Numbered from the stretch's first letter, positions 32,804 through 41,490 are shown. The stretch is DNA of 64,000 bases from Glycomyces sp. YM15 (GCF_016918015.1 NZ_JAERMK010000003.1:1-64000); one strand, 5' to 3'. Notes: generated by a model not told the origin, from the letters alone. A program made the numbers and translations.

Positions 32804-33629
32804 GCCGGGGCCCGAGACCGCGGCGCCTCCGCTGGGGCAGCGCCGGGCCGCGGCGCCGCGCCCGCCCGTCCGCTGGAAGGCGGCGCTGTCGCTCACGCTC
32901 GCGGCCGCGTTCGGCCTGGTCGCGATGTCATGGCCGCTGCTGGCGGCGCCGGGCGGGGCGCTCACCGAGACCACCTCGGGCCCTTGGCTGTTCGCGCTGC
33001 TGCTGCCGCTGGTCACCGCAGTGGTGCTGCTGCAGTTGACGGACGGCGGTCTCGACGCTCGCGCCGTGGCGATGCTCGGGGTGCTCTCGGCGGTGGTGGC
33101 GGCGGTGCGGCCGTTCGGGGCGGGCGCGGCCGGGGTGGAGACGGTGTTCTTCCTGCTCATCTTGGCGGGCAGGGTGTTCGGGCCGGGGTTCGGGTTCATA
33201 CTGGGCTGCACGGGCCTGTTCGCGTCGGCGCTGCTCACGGGCGGGGTGGGACCGTGGCTGCCGTACCAGATGTTCGCGGCGGCGTTCGTCGCGCTAGGCG
33301 CAGGCCTCTTGCCGGGGACGCCGGACACGCGGGCCGGCCGCGCGACCGAACTGGCGATCCTGGCGGTCTATGCCGCCCTCTCGTCGATCCTGTATGGACT
33401 GCTGCTCAACTTGTCGTTCTGGCCCTTCGCCATCACGCACGGGAATCTCGCCTACGTGCCGGGCGGCGGTTTCAGCGAGAACCTCTCCCGCCTGCTCGCG
33501 TACTCCCTCGCCACCTCGCTGGGCTGGGACATCGGGCGCGCGATCACCACGGTCGCACTGGTGCTCCTGACAGGCCCGCTGCTGCTGCGCGTCATGCGCA
33601 GAGCCGCCCGCCGCGCGAACTGGATCTAA
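32787..33629 (+). CDS. ECF transporter substrate-binding S component, probably cobalamin
   Basis: This 280-residue integral membrane protein has about six hydrophobic helices (ALSLTLAAAFGLVAMSWPLL, WLFALLLPLVTAVVLLQL, TVFFLLILAGRVFGPGFGF, LPYQMFAAAFVALGAGLLPG, LAILAVYAALSSILYGLLL, ITTVALVLLTGPLLLRVM). The GFILGCTGLFASALLTGGVG + PWLPYQM segment is typical of vitamin-type S components. I chose ATG 32787, which overlaps the ATPase gene by 17 bases; an ATG at 32763 is possible. Specificity for cobalamin (or a corrinoid precursor) is inferred from the riboswitch at the head of the operon, comparable to CbrT/CblT-type S components. Confidence 0.87.
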   Translation: MTHEREPGPETAAPPLGQRRAAAPRPPVRWKAALSLTLAAAFGLVAMSWPLLAAPGGALTETTSGPWLFALLLPLVTAVVLLQLTDGGLDARAVAMLGVLSAVVAAVRPFGAGAAGVETVFFLLILAGRVFGPGFGFILGCTGLFASALLTGGVGPWLPYQMFAAAFVALGAGLLPGTPDTRAGRATELAILAVYAALSSILYGLLLNLSFWPFAITHGNLAYVPGGGFSENLSRLLAYSLATSLGWDIGRAITTVALVLLTGPLLLRVMRRAARRANWI

Positions 33630-33698
33630 GGGCCGGCTTCAGGTTCTCGGGCGAGCCGCCCAAGTGGGTGCCCCAACCACTATGCGCTCTCCGTCGCA

Positions 33699-34487
33699 TC
33701 AGGGGTCTGGATCATCCTGGGTCGCCAAGGCGACATACAGGGGGGTCGCCAGGATCGCTGGAGTCCATTTTGGTCCGCCAGGGTGCTCATCTCGACTCGT
33801 GTGGTCAGTGACGTTCCCTTGCACCAAGGGAACAGCGAGGAACTCCACCCACTGGAGCGGGCCGCTGAGCTTCACGACTGTTGCCCATTCCAAACCTACT
33901 TCGAGTGGATCGTGAGCGGCGGCGGCCGCTTCGCTGCCTTTGAAATCGGATGCACGAAGCCGACGCCAGAGTTTGCCCAGCGGGGGATTGGCGGAAATAT
34001 GCTCGGCGATCACGGCCATGATGTTGGGTGTCGCTGACCAGGAGGTCAGACGCCGGTTCTCCGCTGCGGGCTCCTCCCCAAGGACGTGTCGGCGGGAGCC
34101 TGCCAGTACCACGGTGTGGTTTTTGAGGTCTCCGCGAAAGAACACTGTGTCGTGCCCATCCGTTGGACTGTCCGGATCAAGCCCATGACCGAACCAACCC
34201 CATCGCATCGGCATTGCACCGCGGAAGTAGTCGGTTCCAGGGTTGTAGACGGTGCCGACCTGGTGATGCAAGTCGATGTAGCGCTCGACCATCCGGAGTT
34301 TCGCCATCCGCGCGACTGCCGAGCGATTGCCCTGACGCAGGTTGAGGCTCGCGACTTTGAGGTTCACACCGACATCGATGCTGATCCGTCGTCGCTGTGC
34401 CGGATCGATCTGGTCGAAAAGCATGTCGAGTTTGGAGTCGGAAACGTAGAGGAAGTATCGCAGCGGGGGCTTCTTGCGTCGGAACAC
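33699..34487 (-). CDS. Hypothetical protein, DUF7019-like
   Basis: This is a 262-residue soluble protein with a GTG start and GAGG upstream. The N-terminus LRYFLYVSDSKLDMLFDQID and the later blocks SWSATPNIMAVIAEHIS and VGLEWATVVKLSGPLQWVEFLA resemble the actinobacterial DUF7019 family as I remember it; I could not verify this. No catalytic motif is clear. The region is less GC-rich than its neighbours and has mixed codon usage, suggesting acquired DNA. It is convergent with the ECF operon. Confidence 0.7.
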   Translation of the reverse strand: MFRRKKPPLRYFLYVSDSKLDMLFDQIDPAQRRRISIDVGVNLKVASLNLRQGNRSAVARMAKLRMVERYIDLHHQVGTVYNPGTDYFRGAMPMRWGWFGHGLDPDSPTDGHDTVFFRGDLKNHTVVLAGSRRHVLGEEPAAENRRLTSWSATPNIMAVIAEHISANPPLGKLWRRLRASDFKGSEAAAAAHDPLEVGLEWATVVKLSGPLQWVEFLAVPLVQGNVTDHTSRDEHPGGPKWTPAILATPLYVALATQDDPDP

Positions 34488-34626
34488 GTTTGCCTCAAAT
34501 CAACCGATGGTCTCCACCATAACGGCCGACCAGGTTCGACCACACAGTAGAACCGGTATCGCTGCAGCGATATTGGGACCGGCCGAACGAGGGACGGGAA
34601 GGCGGCCGGCGGTTGCTGGACAGGCC

Positions 34627-34962
34627 CTAGTACGGGAGGTCGAAGAGGGTGACGAGGGCGCGGTTGAGGTGTTCCATGGTGTGGCCCGAGAGCGTGCACG
34701 CGCAGTCGGCGAGGCTGCCGACGGTGGCCTGGCCGAGTTCGGCGACGTGAACGAAGCCGCCCACCGGGTCTTGGTCGCCGCACGGCACCGAGGACGGGCC
34801 GGGTCTTCGGCCCAATGGGGCGACGAGCACCTTGCCGGTGTGGGTGGCGGCGTTGAACCGGTCGTCCGAGAGCACGACCACCCTTTTTCCCGTTGGGGTG
34901 TGCATGTAGACCTCGCCGCGTTTCAGCAGCCGCTGCTCTGACTTCGAACCTTCAAGTGACAC
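34627..34962 (-). CDS. PemK/MazF-like toxin of a type II toxin-antitoxin pair
   Basis: This 111-residue protein contains a compact beta-barrel toxin-like sequence: LKRGEVYMHTPTGKRVVVLS (strand 1 and RGE/RPVVVLS-type motif), DDRFNAATHTGKVLVAPLGR and the C-terminal helix GHTMEHLNRALVTLFDLPY. MazF/PemK toxins are sequence-specific endoribonucleases acting in the cytoplasm. The GTG start lies eight bases after the stop of the RHH antitoxin gene, with GAGGAG upstream. The exact start is uncertain because the first ~15 residues are not family-like. Confidence 0.8.
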   Translation of the reverse strand: MSLEGSKSEQRLLKRGEVYMHTPTGKRVVVLSDDRFNAATHTGKVLVAPLGRRPGPSSVPCGDQDPVGGFVHVAELGQATVGSLADCACTLSGHTMEHLNRALVTLFDLPY

Positions 34963-34969
34963 AGATGCT

Positions 34970-35203
34970 CTACTCCTCGCCGTCCCCGGCCCACAGTTCG
35001 CTGGATTCGCGCTCGGTGGCTTCCAGCCAGTCCTGATTCTCGAGTGCGCCTTCCTCAACCCCTTCAAGCTCGGCGGCGAGCGCGGCGCGGCGCGCTGCAC
35101 GGGCGATCCAGGTGGTCGGCTCCAGGCCTTCCGCGGCGGCGACGGTGGTGATGACCTGCCAGTCGTGGTCGTCGATGCGGATGGTGATCGCTCGTTTCGG
35201 CAT
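34970..35203 (-). CDS. Ribbon-helix-helix antitoxin
   Basis: This 77-residue protein begins with an RHH strand-helix pattern (KRAITIRIDDHDWQVITTVA) and ends in an acidic tail (LEATERESSELWAGDGEE) of the kind that wraps and neutralises a toxin. It precedes the toxin gene in the same operon. RHH antitoxins normally autorepress their operon; no clear operator lies immediately upstream of 35203. Confidence 0.83.
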   Translation of the reverse strand: MPKRAITIRIDDHDWQVITTVAAAEGLEPTTWIARAARRAALAAELEGVEEGALENQDWLEATERESSELWAGDGEE

Positions 35204-35351
35204 GGCGGCGTGGCCCTTTCATGCGGCGAGGAGACGCGGCATCGTTCGGCGGTCCGACGATGCGCTGCGGGCTCATCGAGGATGGCATGAGGCGATCTCG
35301 GTTTCGAGGCTGACCACGGCGACATGAATGCTGTTATCTTTTCGTTATCTT

Positions 35352-35371
35352 GCACATGCATTTGCATGTGC
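35352..35371. promoter_or_regulatory. Perfect palindrome, possible operator
   Basis: GCACATGCA-TT-TGCATGTGC: nine-base arms around two bases, directly after two TTATCTT copies. It lies about 150 bases upstream of the antitoxin start and 250 bases before the membrane protein gene. Confidence 0.45.
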
Positions 35372-35526
35372 TTCTCATGTATGGGAAGGAGCTTACCCTC
35401 CGACGCGTTCATGGTCAGTCCCACAGTGCGGTCTGTCGGGAACTTGACTCAGTGCGTTCGGTCTGCTGCCCTTGGCAGGTGACGACGCGGGCGAAGACGG
35501 AACGCCGGGCTCCGAGCGGCACTTCG

Positions 35527-35547
35527 GAAGGAGTCCGGGACTCCTTC
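35527..35547. other. Short hairpin
   Basis: GAAGGAGTC-CGG-GACTCCTTC, a perfect nine-bp stem with a three-base loop, 77 bases before the start of the membrane protein gene. It may be a terminator or a leader structure. Confidence 0.5.
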
Positions 35548-35623
35548 GTCGAGTCGTTCTACTTTCGATCAGGACCGCGTCCGCGAACCGTGTTGTGCAC
35601 CATCGTGTGCCAAGCTGAATTTC

Positions 35624-37060
35624 ATGTACCCCCTCGGCTTCGAACCCGACCCAACGGCGGTGCCGCCTCGTCCCCCGATGCGGGCACGTCAGCGCCGGTG
35701 GGTGGGGCGCGACCAGATCGTCAGCGCCGTTCGCACCCGCACCGTCCCGCCGCGCTCGCAGAGGGCCGTCGTCGGGCTCGCCGTCGTCTACATTGCGGCC
35801 GGCATCGTGTACGGGACCGCGACACTCCCGAACCTGCCCGCGACCGTTGCGGCCTCAGGCATCGGACCCGGCTACATGACAACAGCGTTCGATGCCCTCG
35901 CGCAGGTGGCCGCATCATGGGCGGCAAGGTTCCAAACGCTCTCCTACGGCGGGCTGGGACGGGGCATGCTGCAAGCGGCGATGTACAGCATTCCGCTGCT
36001 GTGGCTCGCGGCGGCCGGATGGTCCATGCGAGCAAAGACATGGCGGCCCTTCACCGTTACCGTCATAGCAAGCCTCGCCGGTCTGGTCGGAGTCCCGATC
36101 GCCATGTGGCTGTATTGGATCCTCCGCTGGCTGTACGGCCTGGTCGGCATCGTCGGCGGCATCATCGGCAAAGTCCTGACCTGGGCTGTCACGATCGCGG
36201 TCGTTGCGGCGATCGTCGTTGCCATCGGTTTCGGAATCTATGTGGCGTTCGCGGCCATTCGCAACGCCCGTACGCGCAGCCGGACCAGGAGTTCGAGGTT
36301 CGCCTCCTACCCCGAGTACCGGTCGGCCGGGAGGTACCGCGTCTCGTCAGCCAAGAGTGGACGGCGCCGCCCGATCGCGGCAACCGCGACCGTGCTCGCC
36401 ATCGCGGTTCTTGGAGCTCTCGCGGCAGTGGACCTGTTCGGGGGTGGCACTGTGATCGGTTCGCTCTGGGATGCGATCGCCACCGCATTCTTGTGGCTGC
36501 TGAACGGCATTGGTTCGGTCCTGTCATGGGTCGGGCGCCTGCTGACCATCGTCGCGGACTTCGTGATCGTCCACGTCGTCGTCCTGCTCGTCTGCAACCA
36601 GTTCGGCAGGCTCGTGTGCGTGCCGCTGCGATCGGCCACGCACGCCGCCATCGATGAGGGCAAGTGCGCTGACATTGCCGCCGGTGTCGGCATGGCTTGG
36701 TCACTGCTGCTGGCCGCGGCCGCGTTCGATCCGGTATTCGGCGAGTGGTTCACCGGAGTGTGGGACCAGATGCCACTTGTCGGGTTGGCGCCCGCACCGG
36801 TCGGGTTGTGGGAGGTAGTCCTGTCGGATGCCGCCGAGGGCGTGCTCCGTCCCGTGTTCACAGGGTTCGCGCCGTTCGTCGACTTGGCGATGATGCTCGC
36901 CGTGACCGGACTCGCCGTATTGAGCCCCATGTTGCGCCGTGGCGCCTGGAAGCCCTCGCGCCCAATGGACATCATCGTGCCTGCGGCCGCGGCAATGGCG
37001 ACGGGCCTGGTCGCGCCGGTGATCGCGTTCGGGTTGTGGGTGGCCAACCGGGGCGACTAG
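35624..37060 (+). CDS. Polytopic membrane protein of unknown function
   Basis: This is a 478-residue protein with at least eight hydrophobic segments, among them AVVGLAVVYIAAGIVYGTAT, YSIPLLWLAAAGW, FTVTVIASLAGLVGVPIAMW, LTWAVTIAVVAAIVVAIGFG, IVADFVIVHVVVLLVCNQF and IIVPAAAAMATGLVAPVIAF. A central basic loop (NARTRSRTRSSRFASYPEYR and beyond, about residues 214-250) is probably cytoplasmic. I recognise no family. It is convergent with the ESX-like substrate gene that ends 39 bases downstream. Confidence 0.72.
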   Translation: MYPLGFEPDPTAVPPRPPMRARQRRWVGRDQIVSAVRTRTVPPRSQRAVVGLAVVYIAAGIVYGTATLPNLPATVAASGIGPGYMTTAFDALAQVAASWAARFQTLSYGGLGRGMLQAAMYSIPLLWLAAAGWSMRAKTWRPFTVTVIASLAGLVGVPIAMWLYWILRWLYGLVGIVGGIIGKVLTWAVTIAVVAAIVVAIGFGIYVAFAAIRNARTRSRTRSSRFASYPEYRSAGRYRVSSAKSGRRRPIAATATVLAIAVLGALAAVDLFGGGTVIGSLWDAIATAFLWLLNGIGSVLSWVGRLLTIVADFVIVHVVVLLVCNQFGRLVCVPLRSATHAAIDEGKCADIAAGVGMAWSLLLAAAAFDPVFGEWFTGVWDQMPLVGLAPAPVGLWEVVLSDAAEGVLRPVFTGFAPFVDLAMMLAVTGLAVLSPMLRRGAWKPSRPMDIIVPAAAAMATGLVAPVIAFGLWVANRGD

Positions 37061-37099
37061 AGCCGGCCCCGTCAGCCGTTCAAGCACTGAAGATCCGTG

Positions 37100-38353
37100 T
37101 CATCCGGTGAGATCGGTTGCGAGCCTTTCGAACTCGACTGCGATGTCGGCGTCGGACTGCGCGTAGGCGTCGGCGCACTGCCGCAGGCCTTCAGCATGGT
37201 GGCCGATGGAAGCACCGAGCAGGTCGGTGAGGTTCGACAGTTCCGAGCAGCCCTCGACGTAGGCCTCCGCGAAGAAGAGCCCCGGCAGTCCCCAGGTCAT
37301 CGCTGCCGCACCCGCTTCGCCCGCGACGGCGGCGATCGCTTCCGCGTTGGGCGCCAAGTCGTCGAGCGCGCGAGCGGCCGCCTCCAGCTCACTCGGGTCG
37401 ACCTGCCAGCGGGTGGCGTCGCCGACCGAGGTGGCGATGGTGCCCGTCTCACCGCCGAGCGCGTCGGAGACGTGCCCGTAGATGTCGGCCGCGGCGCCCT
37501 TCGCGGAGTCGATCGCGGCGGTGCCCGCGACCGTGAGGAGTTCCTTCCACAGCCGGTACTCCCCGGCGGCACGGTCCACGACCGGGTTGGCGCGCAGGAA
37601 CTTGAGCAGCTTCATGAAGATCTGCGACGCGAACTGGAACTTCCCGGTGGCCTTGAGGAGCATCCGCGTCGCGGAGACCACGGCGTCCATGGCGAACGCG
37701 ACGACCGAGGCGCCCCCGGTGGCGACGCTCGCCGCCAAGGCCACGACTCCGCGGGTGACCGCCCAGGAGACGAGCTCGGTCAAGACCGCCTTGATGACCT
37801 CATAGATGGTCTCGGCGAGCATCCGCGCCCAATCGAGGAGCGCGGCGACGTCCTTGGCGCGCTCGCCCATCGAAGCGGCGGTGGCGGCGAGCCCGCCGAT
37901 GGCGTTCCCCGCCGCGGCGGCGGCTTCGCCGTCCCATGTGGTCACGTTGGCGTCGGCGGCGTTCGCGATCTCGCCATCGAGCGCGCCGAGCGCGGCTTCG
38001 ACCTGGCCGAGGACGTCGATCTGCCGCTGCATCTCGGTGATGTCGCCCGAGACCATCATGAGCAATTCGTCGAAGGGCTGCACGAGGTCGAGGATGATGG
38101 TGAGCCCGGCGCCGACGAGGGTGCCGATCGGATCGGTGAGGACGCCCATGACGTCCTCACCGAGGCCTTTGATCTCGCCCGCGATGGTGAACCCGGTGCT
38201 CATGGCGCTGGCGCTGGTTGCCTGCTTCACCGCTTCGGTGGCGGCGGTGTAGCGGCTGACGAACGGCACATCAGTCCACTGTGTTCCAGACTCCCGCGCT
38301 TCGACCTCTTCGTAGCGGGTGATGTCGGAACCGTGGAGGTCGGTGTCGCTCAA
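37100..38353 (-). CDS. ESX/type VII secretion substrate-like protein (LXG/WXG100-like)
   Basis: This 417-residue, mostly helical protein carries ESX hallmarks. A WXG-like turn lies in VTTWDGEAAAAAGNAI between long helices (ALGALDGEIANAADANV; GLAATAASMGERAKDVAALL). A C-terminal helical hairpin ends with YAQSD, a YxxxD secretion motif, in CADAYAQSDADIAVEFERLA. The middle contains hydrophobic stretches (TRGVVALAASVATGGASVVA), as in membrane-acting effectors. The TTG at 38353 has AGGA upstream and gives a natural start; an ATG 25 codons earlier is the alternative. It is divergent from two companion genes. No ESX core machinery is in the window. Confidence 0.72.
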   Translation of the reverse strand: MSDTDLHGSDITRYEEVEARESGTQWTDVPFVSRYTAATEAVKQATSASAMSTGFTIAGEIKGLGEDVMGVLTDPIGTLVGAGLTIILDLVQPFDELLMMVSGDITEMQRQIDVLGQVEAALGALDGEIANAADANVTTWDGEAAAAAGNAIGGLAATAASMGERAKDVAALLDWARMLAETIYEVIKAVLTELVSWAVTRGVVALAASVATGGASVVAFAMDAVVSATRMLLKATGKFQFASQIFMKLLKFLRANPVVDRAAGEYRLWKELLTVAGTAAIDSAKGAAADIYGHVSDALGGETGTIATSVGDATRWQVDPSELEAAARALDDLAPNAEAIAAVAGEAGAAAMTWGLPGLFFAEAYVEGCSELSNLTDLLGASIGHHAEGLRQCADAYAQSDADIAVEFERLATDLTG

Positions 38354-38523
38354 GGCAAGTCCTATCGGATGAGTGAGGTGATCACTCGAACCGTATGGGC
38401 CGTTGGGCGATTTGCGCGGGAACGACACCTTTAGCGAGGCGTGTCTTCGTACCGTCTAGACGTTTTCGTACGTGACGGCGTGTCGTGCTTGACCGGATCT
38501 GCGCCGTGTGTCAATCTCGGAAA

Positions 38524-38538
38524 ACGTGCAGTGCACGT
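38524..38538. promoter_or_regulatory. Palindrome in the divergent promoter region
   Basis: ACGTGCA-G-TGCACGT, seven-base arms around one base, between the divergent ESX-like substrate gene and the gene at 38632. A dimeric regulator could bind here. Confidence 0.4.
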
Positions 38539-38563
38539 GATCCGAGTGCAACTGAATATGACC

Positions 38564-38604
38564 GGTGGGCCGCCTTCGAACCGCAAAATCCTCGGCGGCC
38601 CACC
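38564..38604 (+). other. Leader stem-loop upstream of the 38632 gene
   Basis: GGTGGGCCGCC and GGCGGCCCACC form a perfect 11-bp stem with a 19-base loop, just ahead of the AAGGAAGG ribosome-binding site. It may act as a terminator/attenuator or mRNA stabiliser. Confidence 0.55.
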
Positions 38605-38631
38605 TTCCAAACCAAGGAAGGCGAGCCTCCC

Positions 38632-40092
38632 ATGGCACAGTCCACCCTACGCGAAAACAGGCGTAGCGCAACTCATCAACCCGCCACCACGGTGAACCAG
38701 GCACGCATGCGCGTGCTCGTTCAGCAGGCGTTCTACCAGCATGAAAGCCTCGGGCCCGGCGCTCCCCTGGCCGAGATCACCGGACAGGGTGAAGGCGACG
38801 GCTACTACGACTGGGCCGGCCGGCGCCTGTTCCTCGCCGACGGCGAACCCGACCCGATGTGCCCCGGTGCCTACCGCTACCAGCACAACCCGGCGGCCTG
38901 CGACCCCGAAGCGCCCGATTCCGACCCGCGCAGCCCCCGATACGAGCCGATGCACCTGCGCCACAGGCCAGGCGACACGTGGATCATCGACACCAACCGT
39001 CCGCACGACCCGTTCGACCCCGGCCCGTTCGGGTCCCCAGGCTGGTACAAGGACGAACGCACCGGCCGCCACCGCCGCGACGAAACCCCCGACCCGCTCC
39101 CGGCCGAAGGCTGGGTGCCGCCCGCGAACGCCTGGTTCCCCGGCACGGCCGACTGGCCCGAACCCCAAGCGGTGCCACCGAACCACCACGCGTCGACCGA
39201 TCGTCCCGACCGAGGCGGATCGGACCGTCCCACAGGGACCGGCGCGCGCTCCAGCGACCGGGGCGGCGCCGACCGCCCGCCGCCATGGGGCTCACGCGGC
39301 CGCCCGGTCTCGTCCGATCCCGACGAACCGCCGCACCGGCACTGGGGCGACCGCGCCGGTCGGGATGCCCCGGCGCCAGACACGGACCGCCCCCTCAGCC
39401 GCCCCTGGGATCGCACCGAGCCCAACGGCGAGAACCCAACCAACGAACCCGACTCCGGCGAGTTCCGGTTCTCCAAACTCCGCGAAGACGCCTTCGACCG
39501 CTTCATGGCCAACTCCGCGCAGCTCAGGGCCGCACACTTCGCGCCTGAAAGGCCCTACCTCCGCGAGAGGGCCGCCTGGGTCCTGCGCTGGCTCGTGTGG
39601 ATCCTCGCCTGCGGCCTCGCGCCCATGCCCGCACCACTCGCCATCCGCCAGCTCCAACCCGAACCGACTGCATCCCAATCGATCCCAGCCCAGCGCGCTG
39701 CGGAGTCCAGATCAGCATCGACCCTAGCCACGGCTCCGGCTCCGGCTCCGGAACGAGCCGACAACGCTGACCACATCCCTGCCGCAACCGGCTTCGCGCC
39801 GGGCGCGGCGATCGCCGCCGCGATCAACGGCGCCCGCGCCGCCCGCAGCGTCATCGCCAGCCGTGAGTCCCGTAGCAGCGCAGACCTGGCGACCGCAGTC
39901 CGACACAGCGCCAACCGAACCGACGCCACCAGCGCCGGCGGACCTGCTCACGACCGAGCCACCCACTGGCGCACCCGACCACGCCAAAGCCGACCTCGAC
40001 CGACTCCACGTACCGCACCCGGTTCGTACATGACCGCCTGGGAGCAGGCCTTCGACACCAGCCACACGCTCATCAGCGGCGCCGCCGCATGA
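38632..40092 (+). CDS. Unknown Asp/Pro/Arg-rich protein with one membrane segment
   Basis: I do not recognise this 486-residue protein. The N-terminal ~110 residues look globular (MRVLVQQAFYQHESLGPGAP; GYYDWAGRRLFLADGEPDPM). A hydrophilic, Asp/Arg/Pro-rich middle follows (about 170-290), then a helix-rich segment (EFRFSKLREDAFDRFMANSA), one hydrophobic stretch (AAWVLRWLVWILACGLAPM) and an Ala/Arg-rich tail. I start at the ATG with AAGGAAGG upstream; an open frame extends 49 codons further. The 3' end overlaps the next gene by ATGA, so the two are coupled, and both are divergent from the ESX-like substrate. Confidence 0.65.
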   Translation: MAQSTLRENRRSATHQPATTVNQARMRVLVQQAFYQHESLGPGAPLAEITGQGEGDGYYDWAGRRLFLADGEPDPMCPGAYRYQHNPAACDPEAPDSDPRSPRYEPMHLRHRPGDTWIIDTNRPHDPFDPGPFGSPGWYKDERTGRHRRDETPDPLPAEGWVPPANAWFPGTADWPEPQAVPPNHHASTDRPDRGGSDRPTGTGARSSDRGGADRPPPWGSRGRPVSSDPDEPPHRHWGDRAGRDAPAPDTDRPLSRPWDRTEPNGENPTNEPDSGEFRFSKLREDAFDRFMANSAQLRAAHFAPERPYLRERAAWVLRWLVWILACGLAPMPAPLAIRQLQPEPTASQSIPAQRAAESRSASTLATAPAPAPERADNADHIPAATGFAPGAAIAAAINGARAARSVIASRESRSSADLATAVRHSANRTDATSAGGPAHDRATHWRTRPRQSRPRPTPRTAPGSYMTAWEQAFDTSHTLISGAAA

Positions 40093-40472
40093 TCCCCGAC
40101 CGCTATACGACCCGCCGCATCCGAGCCCGCTACATCAATGCCCTCAAGGCGATCCCGCTCCCCGTCCGCTACACCGACCCGCCCGACCAGGCGCTCCCGA
40201 TCGACCTCGCCGGACTCCCCATCCTCGCCACCCACACCATCGACGATCGAGCGGTCCGCTACTCACTCGTAGTCGGCCAAGCCCGCTTCCGCCTGACCTT
40301 CAAGGAGATCCACCCGGCCCTCATCGGCCACATGATCAACCTCCACACACCCGACCCACGACTCGTCATCGCCGAACCACTTCACACCGAATGGGCCCTG
40401 GCCAACGAACCAGCCCTTACCGAACACGCCGCCGAGATCTGGGAGGACAACACCAGAACCTGCAACCGCTGA
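40089..40472 (+). CDS. Small hypothetical protein coupled to the preceding gene
   Basis: This 127-residue soluble protein has no motif I can name (IPLPVRYTDPPDQALPIDLA; YSLVVGQARFRLTFKEIHPA). It begins with ATG overlapping the upstream stop (ATGA). It could be a chaperone- or immunity-type partner of the neighbouring ESX-like module, but only position supports this. Confidence 0.65.
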   Translation: MIPDRYTTRRIRARYINALKAIPLPVRYTDPPDQALPIDLAGLPILATHTIDDRAVRYSLVVGQARFRLTFKEIHPALIGHMINLHTPDPRLVIAEPLHTEWALANEPALTEHAAEIWEDNTRTCNR

Positions 40473-40581
40473 CCGAATCGGCCCGCACTACACGCAGGAA
40501 AGGCGCGGGCGGCGATCGCCGCCCGCGCAGAGCGGCGAACCGTGCCGGGGGAGTGAAGGCACGGCCCGCCGCTCAGTCGTG

Positions 40582-41343
40582 TTACCTGGTGGCGAGCGAT
40601 TCGGCCGCCAGGTGCCTCTCGACCTCGACGACTTCAGTGCCGTCCTCCGCGACCACCGTCGTCCCCGCATCGCCGCCGACGCCCGGGCCGGTGCTGGGCG
40701 GAGCGCCGATGACCACGGTCACCGGATTGCCGTCCGCGTCCACGACCGGTTCGCCCGAGCCGTCCACGACACCGACGGTGTCACCGGACTCGGGAACCTC
40801 GGTCGGGGTCTCCATCGCGCTGAGGGAGTGGTCGGGCAGGTAGTGCGCGCCCGACCAGACCGCGCCGCCGTACCAGGCGTTGTTCCAGACGTAGCCGACG
40901 CCATTCGTGGCGTAGTAGCCCGGTCCGCAGATCGGCTGGCCGATCATCCGGGCCTGGATGGCCAGGTCCGTCGAGGTGGTGTCGTTGTAGACCCAGTTCG
41001 TCTCGTCGCACAGGTACCAGTAGGTGCCGAGCCATACGTACGTCTGGATCTTGGCGCTGATGTAGCCGCGCGGGCGTTCGAGCCCCCAGGCGCACGGGTA
41101 GCTTCCCGAGGGCGTCGAGAGGACGGTCGAGGCGTCGATGTCGACGCGCGCGTACCCGTTGCCGTCGCCGTGCGAGATTTCGGAGCGATCGAAGACGCAG
41201 AGGTCGTTGCTGCGGAAGGTGAAAGCCTCCTCGTACACGTAGTGGGCGGCCGCTGGCGACGCGCCGAACAGGACCAAGGCCAAGGTGCCCGCGGCCGTCG
41301 CTATCAGCGACCGCACGAGCGAGGTGCTAACCCGATTGCTCAT
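40582..41343 (-). CDS. Secreted protein of unknown function
   Basis: The 253-residue product has a clear Sec signal peptide (SLIATAAGTLALVLFGASPA then AAAHYVYEE). The mature part is rich in aromatic residues and has four Cys (NDLCVF, SYPCAW, WYLCDE, QPICGP) suited to two disulfides (blocks TYVWLGTYWYLCDETNWVYN and GYVWNNAWYGGAVWSGAHYL). The last ~70 residues are low-complexity (GEPVVDADGNPVTVV). The ATG has AAAGGAAGA upstream. It is divergent from the large NB-ARC regulator, which may control it. Confidence 0.78.
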   Translation of the reverse strand: MSNRVSTSLVRSLIATAAGTLALVLFGASPAAAHYVYEEAFTFRSNDLCVFDRSEISHGDGNGYARVDIDASTVLSTPSGSYPCAWGLERPRGYISAKIQTYVWLGTYWYLCDETNWVYNDTTSTDLAIQARMIGQPICGPGYYATNGVGYVWNNAWYGGAVWSGAHYLPDHSLSAMETPTEVPESGDTVGVVDGSGEPVVDADGNPVTVVIGAPPSTGPGVGGDAGTTVVAEDGTEVVEVERHLAAESLATR

Positions 41344-41490
41344 CGGTCTTCCTTTCTCCAGGGAGATCCGTCGTTCTGGAGCCCCGATCCTCCTGGAACG
41401 GGCACTCCGGATGCGGCTTCCCGAACGAAACCGAACGGCTCGGCCGTCCGAAGCGCAACGCAGGCCGCAGCCGCAGTTGCCCTCGAGCGC

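Larger units (their letters stand above)
35204..35623. other. Intergenic region upstream of the TA operon and the membrane protein gene
   Basis: No gene is supported. It contains an AT-rich block (35330-35390) with two TTATCTT repeats and a perfect palindrome, and a hairpin near 35527-35547. Confidence 0.5.
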
